Shown here piece after piece: positions 9,195-16,534 of a DNA stretch of 64,000 bases (position 1 is the stretch's first letter; the number at the start of each line of letters is the position of its first letter). The notes beneath the pieces were generated by a model. The model was given only the letters and a program-made list of their open reading frames with translations. It was not told where the DNA came from and ran no database searches. Location of the stretch: NCBI RefSeq assembly GCF_004114795.1, contig NZ_CP035311.1, positions 2,852,001 through 2,916,000 on the forward strand. Direction: 5' to 3'. Position numbers and translations under genes: made by a program. The DNA is from Janthinobacterium sp. 17J80-10. GTDB taxonomy: Bacteria; Pseudomonadota; Gammaproteobacteria; Burkholderiales; Burkholderiaceae_D.

Positions 9195-10742
9195 ATGAAT
9201 GCCGTGCATGCCCTGCCTGAACCCGAAAACCCGCGCCGCCTGCCCGAGCAGTCGGAATGGACTTTCGACCTGATCGAACAGGCGCACGAAGAAGTGCGCC
9301 GCGTGGCTGAAAAATTTGGCCTGGACACCTATCCGAACCAGCTCGAAATCATCAGCGCCGAGCAGATGATGGATGCCTATGCCTCGGTCGGCTTGCCGGT
9401 GTCATATCATCACTGGTCATTCGGCAAGCACTTCCTGGCGACGGAAAAGAGTTACAAGCGCGGCCAGATGGGCCTGGCGTACGAGATCGTCATCAATTCG
9501 AATCCGTGCATCGCCTACCTGATGGAAGAAAACAGTCTGATGATGCAGACGCTGGTGATCGCGCATGCCGCCTACGGCCATAATTCTTTCTTCAAGGGAA
9601 ACTACCTTTTCCGTACCTGGACCGATGCCGAAGCCATTGTGGATTACATGGTGTTTGCCAGAAAGTACATCAGCCAGTGTGAGGAGCGCCACGGCATCGA
9701 GGAAGTCGAATTGCTGCTCGATTCCTGCCATGCCCTGCAAAATTACGGCGTTGACCGCTACAAGCGCCCCGCCAAGCTGTCGCTGGAAAAGGAATACGCG
9801 CGCCAGAAGGAACGCGAGCAATACCTGCAGTCGCAAGTCAACGACCTCTGGCGCACGCTGCCGCGGCGCGAAGAGGAAGCGCACGAGGAAGCCCATCATC
9901 GTTTCCCTGAAGAACCGCAGGAAAACTTGCTGTACTTCATCGAAAAATACGCGCCGCTGCTGGAACCCTGGCAGCGCGAAATCGTGCGCATCGTACGCAA
10001 GATTTCCCAGTATTTCTATCCGCAGCGGCAGACGCAAGTCATGAACGAAGGCTGGGCCACCTTCTGGCACTACACCATCCTCAACCAGTTGTACGAGGAA
10101 GGCATCGTCGGCAATGGCTTCATGATGGAATTTTTGCAAAGCCACACCAACGTGGTGTACCAGCCGCCCATTTCCAGCCCCTACTACAGCGGCATCAACC
10201 CGTACGCCCTGGGCTTTGCCATGATGCGCGACATCCGCCGCATTTGCGAAGCGCCCACCGAGGAAGACCGCGCCTGGTTCCCGGAAATTGCCGGCAGCGA
10301 CTGGGTCAAGACGCTGGATTTCGCCATGCGCAACTTCAAGGATGAAAGCTTCATCGCGCAATACCTGTCGCCCAAGCTGATCCGCGAATTCCATTTCTTT
10401 TCGGTGCTCGATGATGACCGTAATGAAAACCTGTATGTGTCGGCGATCCATGACGACAGCGGCTACCGTCACGTGCGCGAGCAACTGGCCGCCCAATACA
10501 ACCTCGGCAACCGGGAGCCGAACATCCAGGTTTGGTCAGTCAATACCCACGGCGACCGTACGCTGACCCTGCGCCATACGCAGTTCCAGCGGCGGCCGCT
10601 CCACCAGAGTGCCGAGGAAGTCTTGCGGCATGTAACGCGCCTTTGGAACTTCGACGTCCACCTGGAAACCGTCAATCCCGAAGGCACGGTGCTGCACACC
10701 CTGGAATCCAAGGCAGAGAAGCGGCGCCGGCACAAGAAATGA
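9195..10742 (+). CDS. spoVR: SpoVR family protein (YcgB)
   Basis: A SpoVR-like protein of 515 residues, a usual length for the family. Features include the N-terminal WTFDLIEQAHEEVRRVAEKFGL segment (first part only quoted here: WTFDLIEQAHEE), conserved histidine-rich stretches around HHWSFGKHF and MNEGWATFWHY, and a C-terminal segment typical of gram-negative SpoVR. ATG 9195 is preferred over ATG 9186 because AAAGGA is properly spaced only for the former. It is 16 bases after yeaH and completes the prkA-yeaH-spoVR operon. In Bacillus, SpoVR affects spore cortex; in non-sporulating proteobacteria its function is not established, but it co-occurs with PrkA. Confidence 0.93.
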   Translation: MNAVHALPEPENPRRLPEQSEWTFDLIEQAHEEVRRVAEKFGLDTYPNQLEIISAEQMMDAYASVGLPVSYHHWSFGKHFLATEKSYKRGQMGLAYEIVINSNPCIAYLMEENSLMMQTLVIAHAAYGHNSFFKGNYLFRTWTDAEAIVDYMVFARKYISQCEERHGIEEVELLLDSCHALQNYGVDRYKRPAKLSLEKEYARQKEREQYLQSQVNDLWRTLPRREEEAHEEAHHRFPEEPQENLLYFIEKYAPLLEPWQREIVRIVRKISQYFYPQRQTQVMNEGWATFWHYTILNQLYEEGIVGNGFMMEFLQSHTNVVYQPPISSPYYSGINPYALGFAMMRDIRRICEAPTEEDRAWFPEIAGSDWVKTLDFAMRNFKDESFIAQYLSPKLIREFHFFSVLDDDRNENLYVSAIHDDSGYRHVREQLAAQYNLGNREPNIQVWSVNTHGDRTLTLRHTQFQRRPLHQSAEEVLRHVTRLWNFDVHLETVNPEGTVLHTLESKAEKRRRHKK

Positions 10743-10819
10743 CAAGGATGGGGCAGGCAATGGGGGAACCGCTTTGCGCCCTGCCGCTCATAGAAATAAC
10801 ACGGTCACCGGGATCAACC

Positions 10820-11041
10820 ATGTCATCTGCTGCCTTTCCGCATTCCCGGGCCATGCCGGGCAACGCCTCACTTTGCGGCAACATAGTCCTGCGCCTGCAT
10901 CGCGCGCCGATCCCGGAAGAAGAACCCTTGCCCGGCGAGGAACCGACGCCGGACGAGGAAGAGCAACCGCCGCACCCCGATCCGTCGGCGGCGCAGCGCG
11001 ATGCACCGCATGTTGGGGCAAAGGTTGACCCGCTCACATAG
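10820..11041 (+). CDS. Possible small Pro/Glu-rich protein
   Basis: A 73-codon frame whose second half is dominated by acidic and proline residues (IPEEEPLPGEEPTPDEEEQ), followed by PPHPDPSA. Such compositional regularity is unlikely from an unconstrained frame. Short acidic, proline-rich hypothetical proteins are common in Burkholderiales genomes. The start is weakly supported: ATG 10820 has GGGA about seven bases upstream, while ATG 10748 in the same frame is almost on top of its AAGG. It lies directly downstream of spoVR and upstream of another small gene. No function can be assigned. Confidence 0.4.
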   Translation: MSSAAFPHSRAMPGNASLCGNIVLRLHRAPIPEEEPLPGEEPTPDEEEQPPHPDPSAAQRDAPHVGAKVDPLT

Positions 11042-11077
11042 CCACAACCAGCACATCCAGGCAAACAGGAGGCAGCG

Positions 11078-11323
11078 ATGGCCGATGCAGCGGAAGATTA
11101 TGCAAGCGAACTGGTACGTCGTTTTGACGAATTCACCAGCTGGGCAATCGCCAATTGGCCGGAAAAAAATTATCCCCTGATGTCATCGGATTTTGCGGAA
11201 TCACGTCGCGAAGTCAGCCAGATTTTGGGCCGCAAGTTGCATGAAGGCACATCTGCGCCAGCATCGACCACTGCACAGGAAAATGCCCCTTACCTCGATA
11301 CCAATCCAACGCCTTGGCCCTGA
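11078..11323 (+). CDS. Small hypothetical protein
   Basis: An 81-residue protein preceded by a strong AGGAGG seven bases before the ATG, which is the main reason to believe it. The sequence is soluble, starts MADAAEDYASELVRRFDEF, and is predicted helical in the first two-thirds with several tryptophans (SWAIANWPEKNYP). No signal peptide or membrane segment is visible. I do not recognise a family. It is on the same strand as prkA-yeaH-spoVR and the other small genes and may belong to the same response. Confidence 0.65.
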   Translation: MADAAEDYASELVRRFDEFTSWAIANWPEKNYPLMSSDFAESRREVSQILGRKLHEGTSAPASTTAQENAPYLDTNPTPWP

Positions 11324-11359
11324 GCGGGCCCGCTGGCCCCTGATATAGCACAGATACCA

Positions 11360-11520
11360 AGGAAAACCACGGCGCACACGGCGGGCGTGACGAAAGGCAT
11401 GGCGCTTTCTTCTTCAGCGAGTGACAAAAAGCATTCGCTTCATGCAGGCTAAGGCCAAAGGCCATGGTATTCCCGCTATGGGGTTTTTCCGGCGCGCCCG
11501 CCGTGTACGTCGTGGTTCCT
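11360..11520. repeat. 161-bp element with long terminal inverted repeats (MITE/extragenic palindrome-like)
   Basis: The left arm 11360-11387 (AGGAAAACCACGGCGCACAC then GGCGGGCG) and the reverse complement of the right arm 11495-11520 agree except for a two-base length difference and two substitutions. About 107 bases separate them and contain smaller self-complementary pieces (AGCGA..TCGCT). The whole could fold as one long hairpin. The ACCACGG..ACACGG pattern resembles dispersed extragenic palindromes seen in many proteobacteria. It occupies the gap between two converging genes, so it could also act as a terminator. Confidence 0.6.
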
Positions 11521-11534
11521 GTCTGATTTCCAGT

Positions 11535-12122
11535 TCACAAATGTCTCATCCTGGCAGCCGCGCGATGCGCATGCGAGGACGATAGATAGACATCTTCTTC
11601 GGGAAATTGTTCATCCGCGATTTCCTCAATCGGCATCCCATAGCGGGCACGCATGGCATTTTTAGCGTCCAACAATTCCCTTCCCAAGGCAATCAGGTCG
11701 ACGTTGGACACCAGAACCTGCGGAAACATGACGCCTTCCTCGTCCTGGATATGGTGCTCGACCTGCTCCGCCAGGATGCGCACCTTCGAATCGAACATGG
11801 GTTCATCCGGCGGTATCTTGCCCAATAAGATAATCAGGCTTTTAGCGGAGTCGTGCTGATCCCAGGCTTCGTCCATTGCGGCGTCGTCGTGTATTTCCTC
11901 GCGCACCCTCGGATAAAAAATGCCTTCCTCGATTGCGAAATGAATCAGCAACTCGGCGCAGGCCTTGCGCACAAGTTCAAACTTCTCGTGCGTGCGCATC
12001 CGTCCCTTTTTTGCCTGCAATTCCGCAAACAGGGCCTGCACCTTACGATGGTCGAGCGTCAGCAATCCGATTACGTCCGGATAGACGACCGTCGGCAAAA
12101 CGAGCTGAGGACGTTTGATCAT
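11535..12122 (-). CDS. Hemerythrin HHE cation-binding domain protein
   Basis: A 195-residue protein with a hemerythrin-like four-helix bundle. Candidate iron ligands lie in LDHRKVQALF, HFAIEEGIFYPRV, WDQHDSAKSL and VEHHIQDEEGVMFPQV. Proteins of this class bind a di-iron site and are linked to oxygen, nitric-oxide or iron sensing and storage. The start at 12122 (MIKRPQ) is chosen because AGAAAGG lies about six bases upstream; the longer frame to 12152 lacks a site. The C-terminus (about residues 150-195) is extended and acidic. It is monocistronic and convergent with the small genes after spoVR, which suggests a stress role. Confidence 0.85.
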   Translation of the reverse strand: MIKRPQLVLPTVVYPDVIGLLTLDHRKVQALFAELQAKKGRMRTHEKFELVRKACAELLIHFAIEEGIFYPRVREEIHDDAAMDEAWDQHDSAKSLIILLGKIPPDEPMFDSKVRILAEQVEHHIQDEEGVMFPQVLVSNVDLIALGRELLDAKNAMRARYGMPIEEIADEQFPEEDVYLSSSHAHRAAARMRHL

Positions 12123-12372
12123 GCCGTACCTTTCTGCAAGGCGGTTGTTCACATGGACACGCCAAGATCCAAATTACTCACTTGGATCACTTTGCATTTG
12201 CGATAGCACAAATGCACCGCCAGCGAGTGAAGGTTCCAATTGGAAATCCTGCCGCATATTCTTTCGCCCGGAGCCGATTGTCCTCGAACTAAGAATCACT
12301 GGACGTATCTCAGTGACATGATCGGCAAGGCTATTCCGCCGGCGGACAGGACTCACAAAATCGGAGACTGCA

Positions 12373-12765
12373 ATGAAACCTAAAATCGAGCACTTCATGG
12401 ACGAAGCTGATATTGGTTCCGGCGAAAAGACGCCGACCGAATTGGCCGACCAGAAAGATACCGAGCATCTGCGCGAGCAGCAGGAGCAGGTCCGGCAACA
12501 GGAGCACCCCATGGATGGCGGCTCGCTGCTGCAGGTAACCGAGGAACAGCAATTCATCGCCCAGCGCGAAAGCCATACCCCTCCAGAGGACGCGGACGCC
12601 GCAGCAGCGCTCGAAACCCTGGAACCTGCCCAATCGGCAAAAGCGCCAGGAGCAGAGATGGCGCCTCCGGAGGTAGCCTCTCATGCCGCAAGTGGCGCCA
12701 CCACCAAAAAATCCCGCCGTGGCCACACCCGGCACGAGACCGCCAGGCATGGCCGGGCAGGCTAG
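12373..12765 (+). CDS. Hydrophilic low-complexity hypothetical protein
   Basis: A 130-residue protein, very rich in Glu, Gln, Ala and Thr, with no hydrophobic core and no transmembrane segment, and with a basic tail (KKSRRGHTRHETARHGRAG). It is probably intrinsically disordered. A GGAG six bases before the ATG supports the start. The bases just upstream (12354-12366, CAAAATCGGAGA) match part of the conserved element found ahead of the Crp-family and sigma-54 regulators, though here they overlap the ribosome-binding site. I recognise no family. Composition and position suggest a stress-protective protein, but this is only inference. Confidence 0.6.
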   Translation: MKPKIEHFMDEADIGSGEKTPTELADQKDTEHLREQQEQVRQQEHPMDGGSLLQVTEEQQFIAQRESHTPPEDADAAAALETLEPAQSAKAPGAEMAPPEVASHAASGATTKKSRRGHTRHETARHGRAG

Positions 12766-13134
12766 GCGAGGCGTTGGCCTGCCGGATTACCCACTATTTT
12801 CATGCTTTTTCGTCAAACAGTATTTCTACGATGCAATAAATTCATCATGTGTGTTTCATGGCCGCTTGCCAGCGCCACGCCACCGCCAGCGGCCATGACG
12901 CAGCAAAGATTACTTCAAGAAAACTCTCAAGCCACTGATTTATAAGAATAAATTTTTGAAAAATTCTTTTTTAGAAAGAATTTTCGTCACTACGCGCGTC
13001 CGTTTCCAGCGTTATCAGGAATGAAGCACGCCGCCATGTCATTCAACTTCTGAATATCAATAATCAAAACTCGTAATTTGATTTATAGCTTGGAGAGGCC
13101 ATAATGAAAGTATCAAATTTCACAGGAGGACATC
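12766..13134. other. AT-rich intergenic region with palindromes
   Basis: I see no credible gene in these 369 bases. The region is clearly richer in A and T than its surroundings from about 12930 onward. It contains a perfect 10-bp inverted repeat at 12960-12984 and a 7-bp inverted repeat AATCAAA/TTTGATT (13062-13068 and 13077-13083) 52 bases ahead of the next gene, which could be an operator. Confidence 0.5.
12960..12984. repeat. Perfect 10-bp inverted repeat, A/T-rich
   Basis: AAAATTCTTT (12960-12969) and AAAGAATTTT (12975-12984) are exact reverse complements around a five-base loop. With only two GC pairs it is a weak hairpin. It could be a terminator-like structure after the gene ending at 12765 or an operator. 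Confidence 0.5.
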
Positions 13135-13395
13135 ATGTTCAACTCTAATTTTGCAACTTATCCGTATGTCAGCCCGGTTCATTCCTATAGCGAAAATCTG
13201 GGCCGCGCCGCACGCAGCTTCATTGCCGCCTTGCTGGCGATTGATCCCGCGCGTGTCGAAGCCGCACCGGTTCTTGCGAAAGCCACGGAAGACAAAGCGG
13301 CTACTGCTGCCGAGTTGAGCCGCCTGGCGCGCGAATTTGATGCGTTCATGCCCAATCAGGCAGCTGAACTGCGTTATCTGGCTGGCCGCGATTAA
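13135..13395 (+). CDS. Small hypothetical protein, terminator-flanked
   Basis: An 86-residue protein preceded by AGGAGG (13126-13131) and followed 43 bases later by a clear rho-independent terminator, so it is a discrete expressed unit. The body is alanine-rich and probably helical (RAARSFIAALLAI, ATAAELSRLAREFDAFM). No signal peptide or cysteine is visible. I do not recognise a named family. It lies in a run of small single genes downstream of the prkA operon. Confidence 0.7.
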   Translation: MFNSNFATYPYVSPVHSYSENLGRAARSFIAALLAIDPARVEAAPVLAKATEDKAATAAELSRLAREFDAFMPNQAAELRYLAGRD

Positions 13396-13438
13396 ATACT
13401 GCGCTTGCGATTTTCGCGAGCAGGGCTAATTCCCCTAA

Positions 13439-13467
13439 GGGAAACCGCTTCTTGGGGTTTCCCTTTT
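13439..13467 (+). terminator. Rho-independent terminator
   Basis: GGGAAACC (13439-13446) pairs with GGTTTCCC (13456-13463), followed by TTTT. It ends the gene at 13135-13395. Confidence 0.85.
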
Positions 13468-13648
13468 CTATTTCTTCGAAAATACAACGATTCTGAAACG
13501 AGATTAGGTTTCCTCCGAGATTTTTAACGGCTTCTGTTTCTCCTAATCAACTACACAAATGTCTCTCAAAGGAAATTGATTTTACTCAACGTTGTCAAAT
13601 TTCAACGAGGAATAATAGCTTAAAGAAATTATTTACAAGGAGACAAAC

Positions 13649-13957
13649 ATGCAAGATCTGACAAGCCTTCAAATGGTGAAATCGCTGGTCGACGCTTATA
13701 GCGCGCAAAACGCCAGTTTGCGACAGAAGCATGTTTACGAGCAAACCTTGCTTGCCTTGGTTCGTCTGGCCAAATCGGAGCAATTCATGGAGATCAAGGC
13801 CAACGTCAGGAAACTGACCGGCCCATTGCCGATCTTGAAACCGCGCGTACCGGCGCAAAGGACCAAGCTGGAAGTCCTGGCGCAATTGGCCCTGCCAGGC
13901 CTGGAAGAGAAAGAAAAAGTGGGCGCGCACGGCACCCCGGTTCGCCGCCGAAAATGA
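13649..13957 (+). CDS. Small basic hypothetical protein
   Basis: A 102-residue protein with AAGGAG six bases before ATG 13649 and a strong terminator about 45 bases after its stop. The first half is helical (LTSLQMVKSLVDAYSAQNAS), and the C-terminus is rich in Lys/Arg/Pro (KPRVPAQRTKLE, HGTPVRRRK). It may bind nucleic acid, but no known domain is evident. The upstream 150 bases contain GATTAGG..CCTAATC (13502-13508 and 13542-13548), a possible operator. No family recognised. Confidence 0.68.
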   Translation: MQDLTSLQMVKSLVDAYSAQNASLRQKHVYEQTLLALVRLAKSEQFMEIKANVRKLTGPLPILKPRVPAQRTKLEVLAQLALPGLEEKEKVGAHGTPVRRRK

Positions 13958-13999
13958 GCGACGCCCCTTCTCGCAGCGGCAACGTTAGCGCAGGCGAAA

Positions 14000-14024
14000 A
14001 AAACGGCCCATCATGGGCCGTTTT
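14000..14024 (+). terminator. Rho-independent terminator
   Basis: AAAACGGCCCA, loop TCA, TGGGCCGTTTT: a perfect 11-bp stem flanked by A and T tracts, so it can work in both directions. It separates the small gene at 13649 from the tRNA-Ser transcribed toward it. Confidence 0.85.
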
Positions 14025-14031
14025 GCATTTC

Positions 14032-14121
14032 TGGCGGAGGCTGTGAGATTCGAACTCACGGACGGGTCACCCCGTCGGCAGTTTTCAAGACTGCTGGTTT
14101 AAACCACTCACCCAAACCTCC
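14032..14121 (-). tRNA. tRNA-Ser(TGA)
   Basis: A 90-nt cloverleaf on the minus strand. The acceptor stem GGAGGTT pairs with AGCCTCC, followed by discriminator G and an encoded CCA (14032-14034). The anticodon loop CTTGAAA gives anticodon TGA, reading UCA-type serine codons. A T-arm GTTCGAATC and the long variable arm typical of class II serine tRNAs are present (CCGACGGGGTGACCCG region). Confidence 0.96.
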
Positions 14122-14170
14122 TTCGGGGGCCTAATTATACCCAAGGCGCTCGGCGGTGCCACAAGATTTT

Positions 14171-15415
14171 CTAGTCTTGCAAGAACATTTCTTGCAAATC
14201 ATTCAAGAAGCGCTGCCCAAGCGCCGTTGGCATGATGACCTGGTGGTCGCGGTACAGCAATCCCTTGGCTTCGGCGGCATTCAGCTCGGCCTCGATCGTG
14301 TTCACGGTCAGCCCGGTGCGTTCGGCAAACAGGTTGACGGCAAAGCCGTCGCGCAAACGCAGGGCGTTCAGCATGAATTCAAAGCCTAGTTCGCCCCGGC
14401 CGATTTCCCTTTCCTCTTGCACGGAATTGCCGGCGGCAACTTGCTGCATGTACGCCCTGGGTTGCTTGTAGCGCGCCTGGCGCACGATGCGGTGCGGGAA
14501 AGACAGCTTGGAATGGGCGCCGGCGCCGATGCCCAGGTAATCGCCGAACTCCCAGTAATTCAGGTTGTGGCGCGCCTGCCTGCCGGCCTGGGCATAGGCC
14601 GAGACTTCGTAATGGGTGTAGCCGGCCGCGGCAGTCGCCTCTTCGATCATGTCCTGCATTTCGGCGCTGGCGTCGTCGTCCGGCAAGGCCGGCGGATACT
14701 TGGCGAAATAGGTGTTCGGCTCCAGCGTCAGGTGGTAGAGCGACAGGTGCGGCGCTGCCGCGGCGATGGCCAGGGCGAGGTCGGCGCGCGCTTCGGCCAT
14801 GGTCTGCTGTGGCAGGGCATACATCAGGTCGAGGTTGAAATTGTCAAAGCTGGCGTGGGCAATCTCGATGGCGCGGCGTGCCTGGTCGCCGTCATGGATA
14901 CGTCCCAGCGCTTCGAGATGGCGCGAATTGAAACTCTGGATGCCGATCGACAGACGATTGATGCCGCTGTCGCGATACGACTTGAATTTTTCTGCTTCGA
15001 AGGTACCCGGGTTGGCTTCCATGGTGATTTCCGCCCGGCCGTCGAGCGGCAACAGCGTGCGGATATCCGACAGCAGCCGCTCCAGGCCTGCGGCCGACAT
15101 CAGGCTGGGCGTGCCGCCGCCGATGAAAACCGTATGGATGCGCCGCCCCCAGACCAGCGGCAAGGCGCTTTCCAGGTCCGCGCGCATGGCGTCAAGGTAT
15201 TCCTGCTCTGGAAAACCGCCCTGCGCTTCATGCGAATTGAAATCGCAATACGGGCACTTGCGTACGCACCAGGGAAAGTGCACGTACAGGGCCAGCGGCG
15301 GCAGGCTTTGCAAATTGAGGATGCCGGGCTTCAGGTAGGCATTGGCTGCCTGGGCCGCGGCGGATGGGCCGGCACCCGAGGCCGGCGCCATGCCAACAGG
15401 CTTGATTGGAATCAT
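14171..15415 (-). CDS. hemW: HemW-like radical SAM protein
   Basis: A 414-residue radical SAM protein of the coproporphyrinogen III oxidase-like family. The cluster motif is CVRKCPYCDF (C-x3-C-x2-C) around residue 52, and a HemN C-terminal domain follows. HemW proteins bind heme and are thought to be heme chaperones rather than the anaerobic CPO HemN, which has an extra N-terminal motif missing here. The start at 15415 overlaps the stop of rdgB by four bases (ATGA), showing translational coupling in an rdgB-hemW operon. The first 40 residues are Ala/Pro-rich and poorly conserved, so a slightly later start is possible. Confidence 0.93.
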   Translation of the reverse strand: MIPIKPVGMAPASGAGPSAAAQAANAYLKPGILNLQSLPPLALYVHFPWCVRKCPYCDFNSHEAQGGFPEQEYLDAMRADLESALPLVWGRRIHTVFIGGGTPSLMSAAGLERLLSDIRTLLPLDGRAEITMEANPGTFEAEKFKSYRDSGINRLSIGIQSFNSRHLEALGRIHDGDQARRAIEIAHASFDNFNLDLMYALPQQTMAEARADLALAIAAAAPHLSLYHLTLEPNTYFAKYPPALPDDDASAEMQDMIEEATAAAGYTHYEVSAYAQAGRQARHNLNYWEFGDYLGIGAGAHSKLSFPHRIVRQARYKQPRAYMQQVAAGNSVQEEREIGRGELGFEFMLNALRLRDGFAVNLFAERTGLTVNTIEAELNAAEAKGLLYRDHQVIMPTALGQRFLNDLQEMFLQD

Positions 15416-15996
15416 CGGAGTTTTTCAACCAGCAGGCGCATGGCCTGGCCGCGGTGCGACAGGCGATTCTTTTCTTCCGAGGTCAACTCGGCAACCGTCT
15501 TGTCCAGGGTGGGCAGCCAGAAATGCGGATCGTAGCCGAATCCGCCGGCGCCACGCGGCGCCGCAATGACTTCGCCATCCCAGCGCCCGTCGGCAATCAG
15601 CGGCTGCGGATCGTCGGCATGGCGCACGAATACCAGCACACAATAATAATAAGCGCGCTTGTCGGCCTGGTCGGCCAGTTCGGCCACCAGCTTTTCACTG
15701 TTGCGGGTATCCGACTTCGGTTCGCCCGCATAGCGCGCCGACCAGACCCCGGGCGCGCCCTGCAATGCCTGCACACAAATACCCGAATCGTCCGCCAGTG
15801 CCGGCAAACCGGTCAGGCGCGACGCATGGCGTGCCTTGGCCAGGGCATTTTCGACAAAAGTCTGGTGCGGCTCATCCGCTTCGGGCACCTGGAAAGCGCC
15901 CTGCGGCTGCAAGTCAAAGCCCAGCGGCGCCAGCAGCTGGGAAAATTCTTTTAGCTTGCCTGCATTATTGGAAGCGAGAACGAGGGTTTGGGTCAT
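15412..15996 (-). CDS. rdgB: XTP/dITP diphosphatase (RdgB/HAM1)
   Basis: A 194-residue house-cleaning pyrophosphatase that hydrolyses XTP, dITP and ITP to monophosphates, keeping deaminated purines out of nucleic acids. Recognisable motifs are LASNNAGKLKEFSQLL at the N-terminus, ALADDSGICVQALQGAPGVW (metal-binding acidic pair), SARYAGE and GFGYDPHFW. Length and motifs are normal for the family. It is the first gene before hemW and overlaps it. In many Burkholderiales rph lies directly upstream of rdgB; here 5.2 kb separate them. Confidence 0.95.
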   Translation of the reverse strand: MTQTLVLASNNAGKLKEFSQLLAPLGFDLQPQGAFQVPEADEPHQTFVENALAKARHASRLTGLPALADDSGICVQALQGAPGVWSARYAGEPKSDTRNSEKLVAELADQADKRAYYYCVLVFVRHADDPQPLIADGRWDGEVIAAPRGAGGFGYDPHFWLPTLDKTVAELTSEEKNRLSHRGQAMRLLVEKLR

Positions 15997-16013
15997 GAAT
16001 GGATTGTATAAAA

Positions 16014-16532
16014 TTACCAGCCACTGGTCAGCTGGTCGATCGTGGCTGGCGTGATCAAACCGGAATGGGCGATGCGCTCACCGCGCGCATTAAACCAGTA
16101 GCTGCGCGGTTTTTCCCCATGCCATTTGGGGTCTATCATATACCGCAATTGCTCCGCGGGTGCTTCCCCGTACGCCCAGGCGTTGCCGGGCAAGCCGAAG
16201 GCGGCCAGCCGCTGGCGCATCATCGGCCCCAGCTCAGGGTCGGCAGCGGCATCGGTCGAGAGCGTCACCACGCGCAAGGCCTTGCGCTTGCGCTGTTCCT
16301 GGCCAAGCGTTTTCAAACTGGCGATGCAATACTGGCAATCCAGCGACCAGAGCACCAGGACAAAGGGCTTGCCTTGCTGCTGCGCGACCAGGCGCTCGAA
16401 ACTGTCCGGCTCAAATGCCCGCAGGGTTTGCGCTGCCGGCCCAGTTGCGGCGGCAGGCGCCGCGGCCACACCGGCGCCCAGAAAAACCGCCATACCAATT
16501 GCGGCAACAATTCTTGCTGATACTGTCTTCAT
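16014..16532 (-). CDS. Exported thioredoxin-fold protein (TlpA-like)
   Basis: A 172-residue protein with an N-terminal signal peptide (MKTVSARIVAAIGMAVFLGA...) and a thioredoxin fold. The redox motif is CQYC in LWSLDCQYCIASL around residue 64. C-x2-C with this environment resembles periplasmic TlpA/ResA reductants. The start ATG 16532 has GGAGAAG about five bases upstream. It begins two bases after the stop of the BNR-propeller gene and is the last gene of a TonB-receptor locus. A role in reducing a metal site or a cysteine of a partner is plausible but unproven. Confidence 0.8.
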   Translation of the reverse strand: MKTVSARIVAAIGMAVFLGAGVAAAPAAATGPAAQTLRAFEPDSFERLVAQQQGKPFVLVLWSLDCQYCIASLKTLGQEQRKRKALRVVTLSTDAAADPELGPMMRQRLAAFGLPGNAWAYGEAPAEQLRYMIDPKWHGEKPRSYWFNARGERIAHSGLITPATIDQLTSGW

Positions 16533-16534
16533 GT

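Noticed and set aside
12683-12898. A 71-codon frame overlapping the end of the hydrophilic gene
   Set aside because: It lies out of frame within a better-supported gene and has no start signal.
13502-13548. A third copy of the crp/sigma-54-regulator element near 13500
   Set aside because: Only nine bases (GGAGAAACA on the minus strand) match, and the orientation relative to the downstream gene is reversed.
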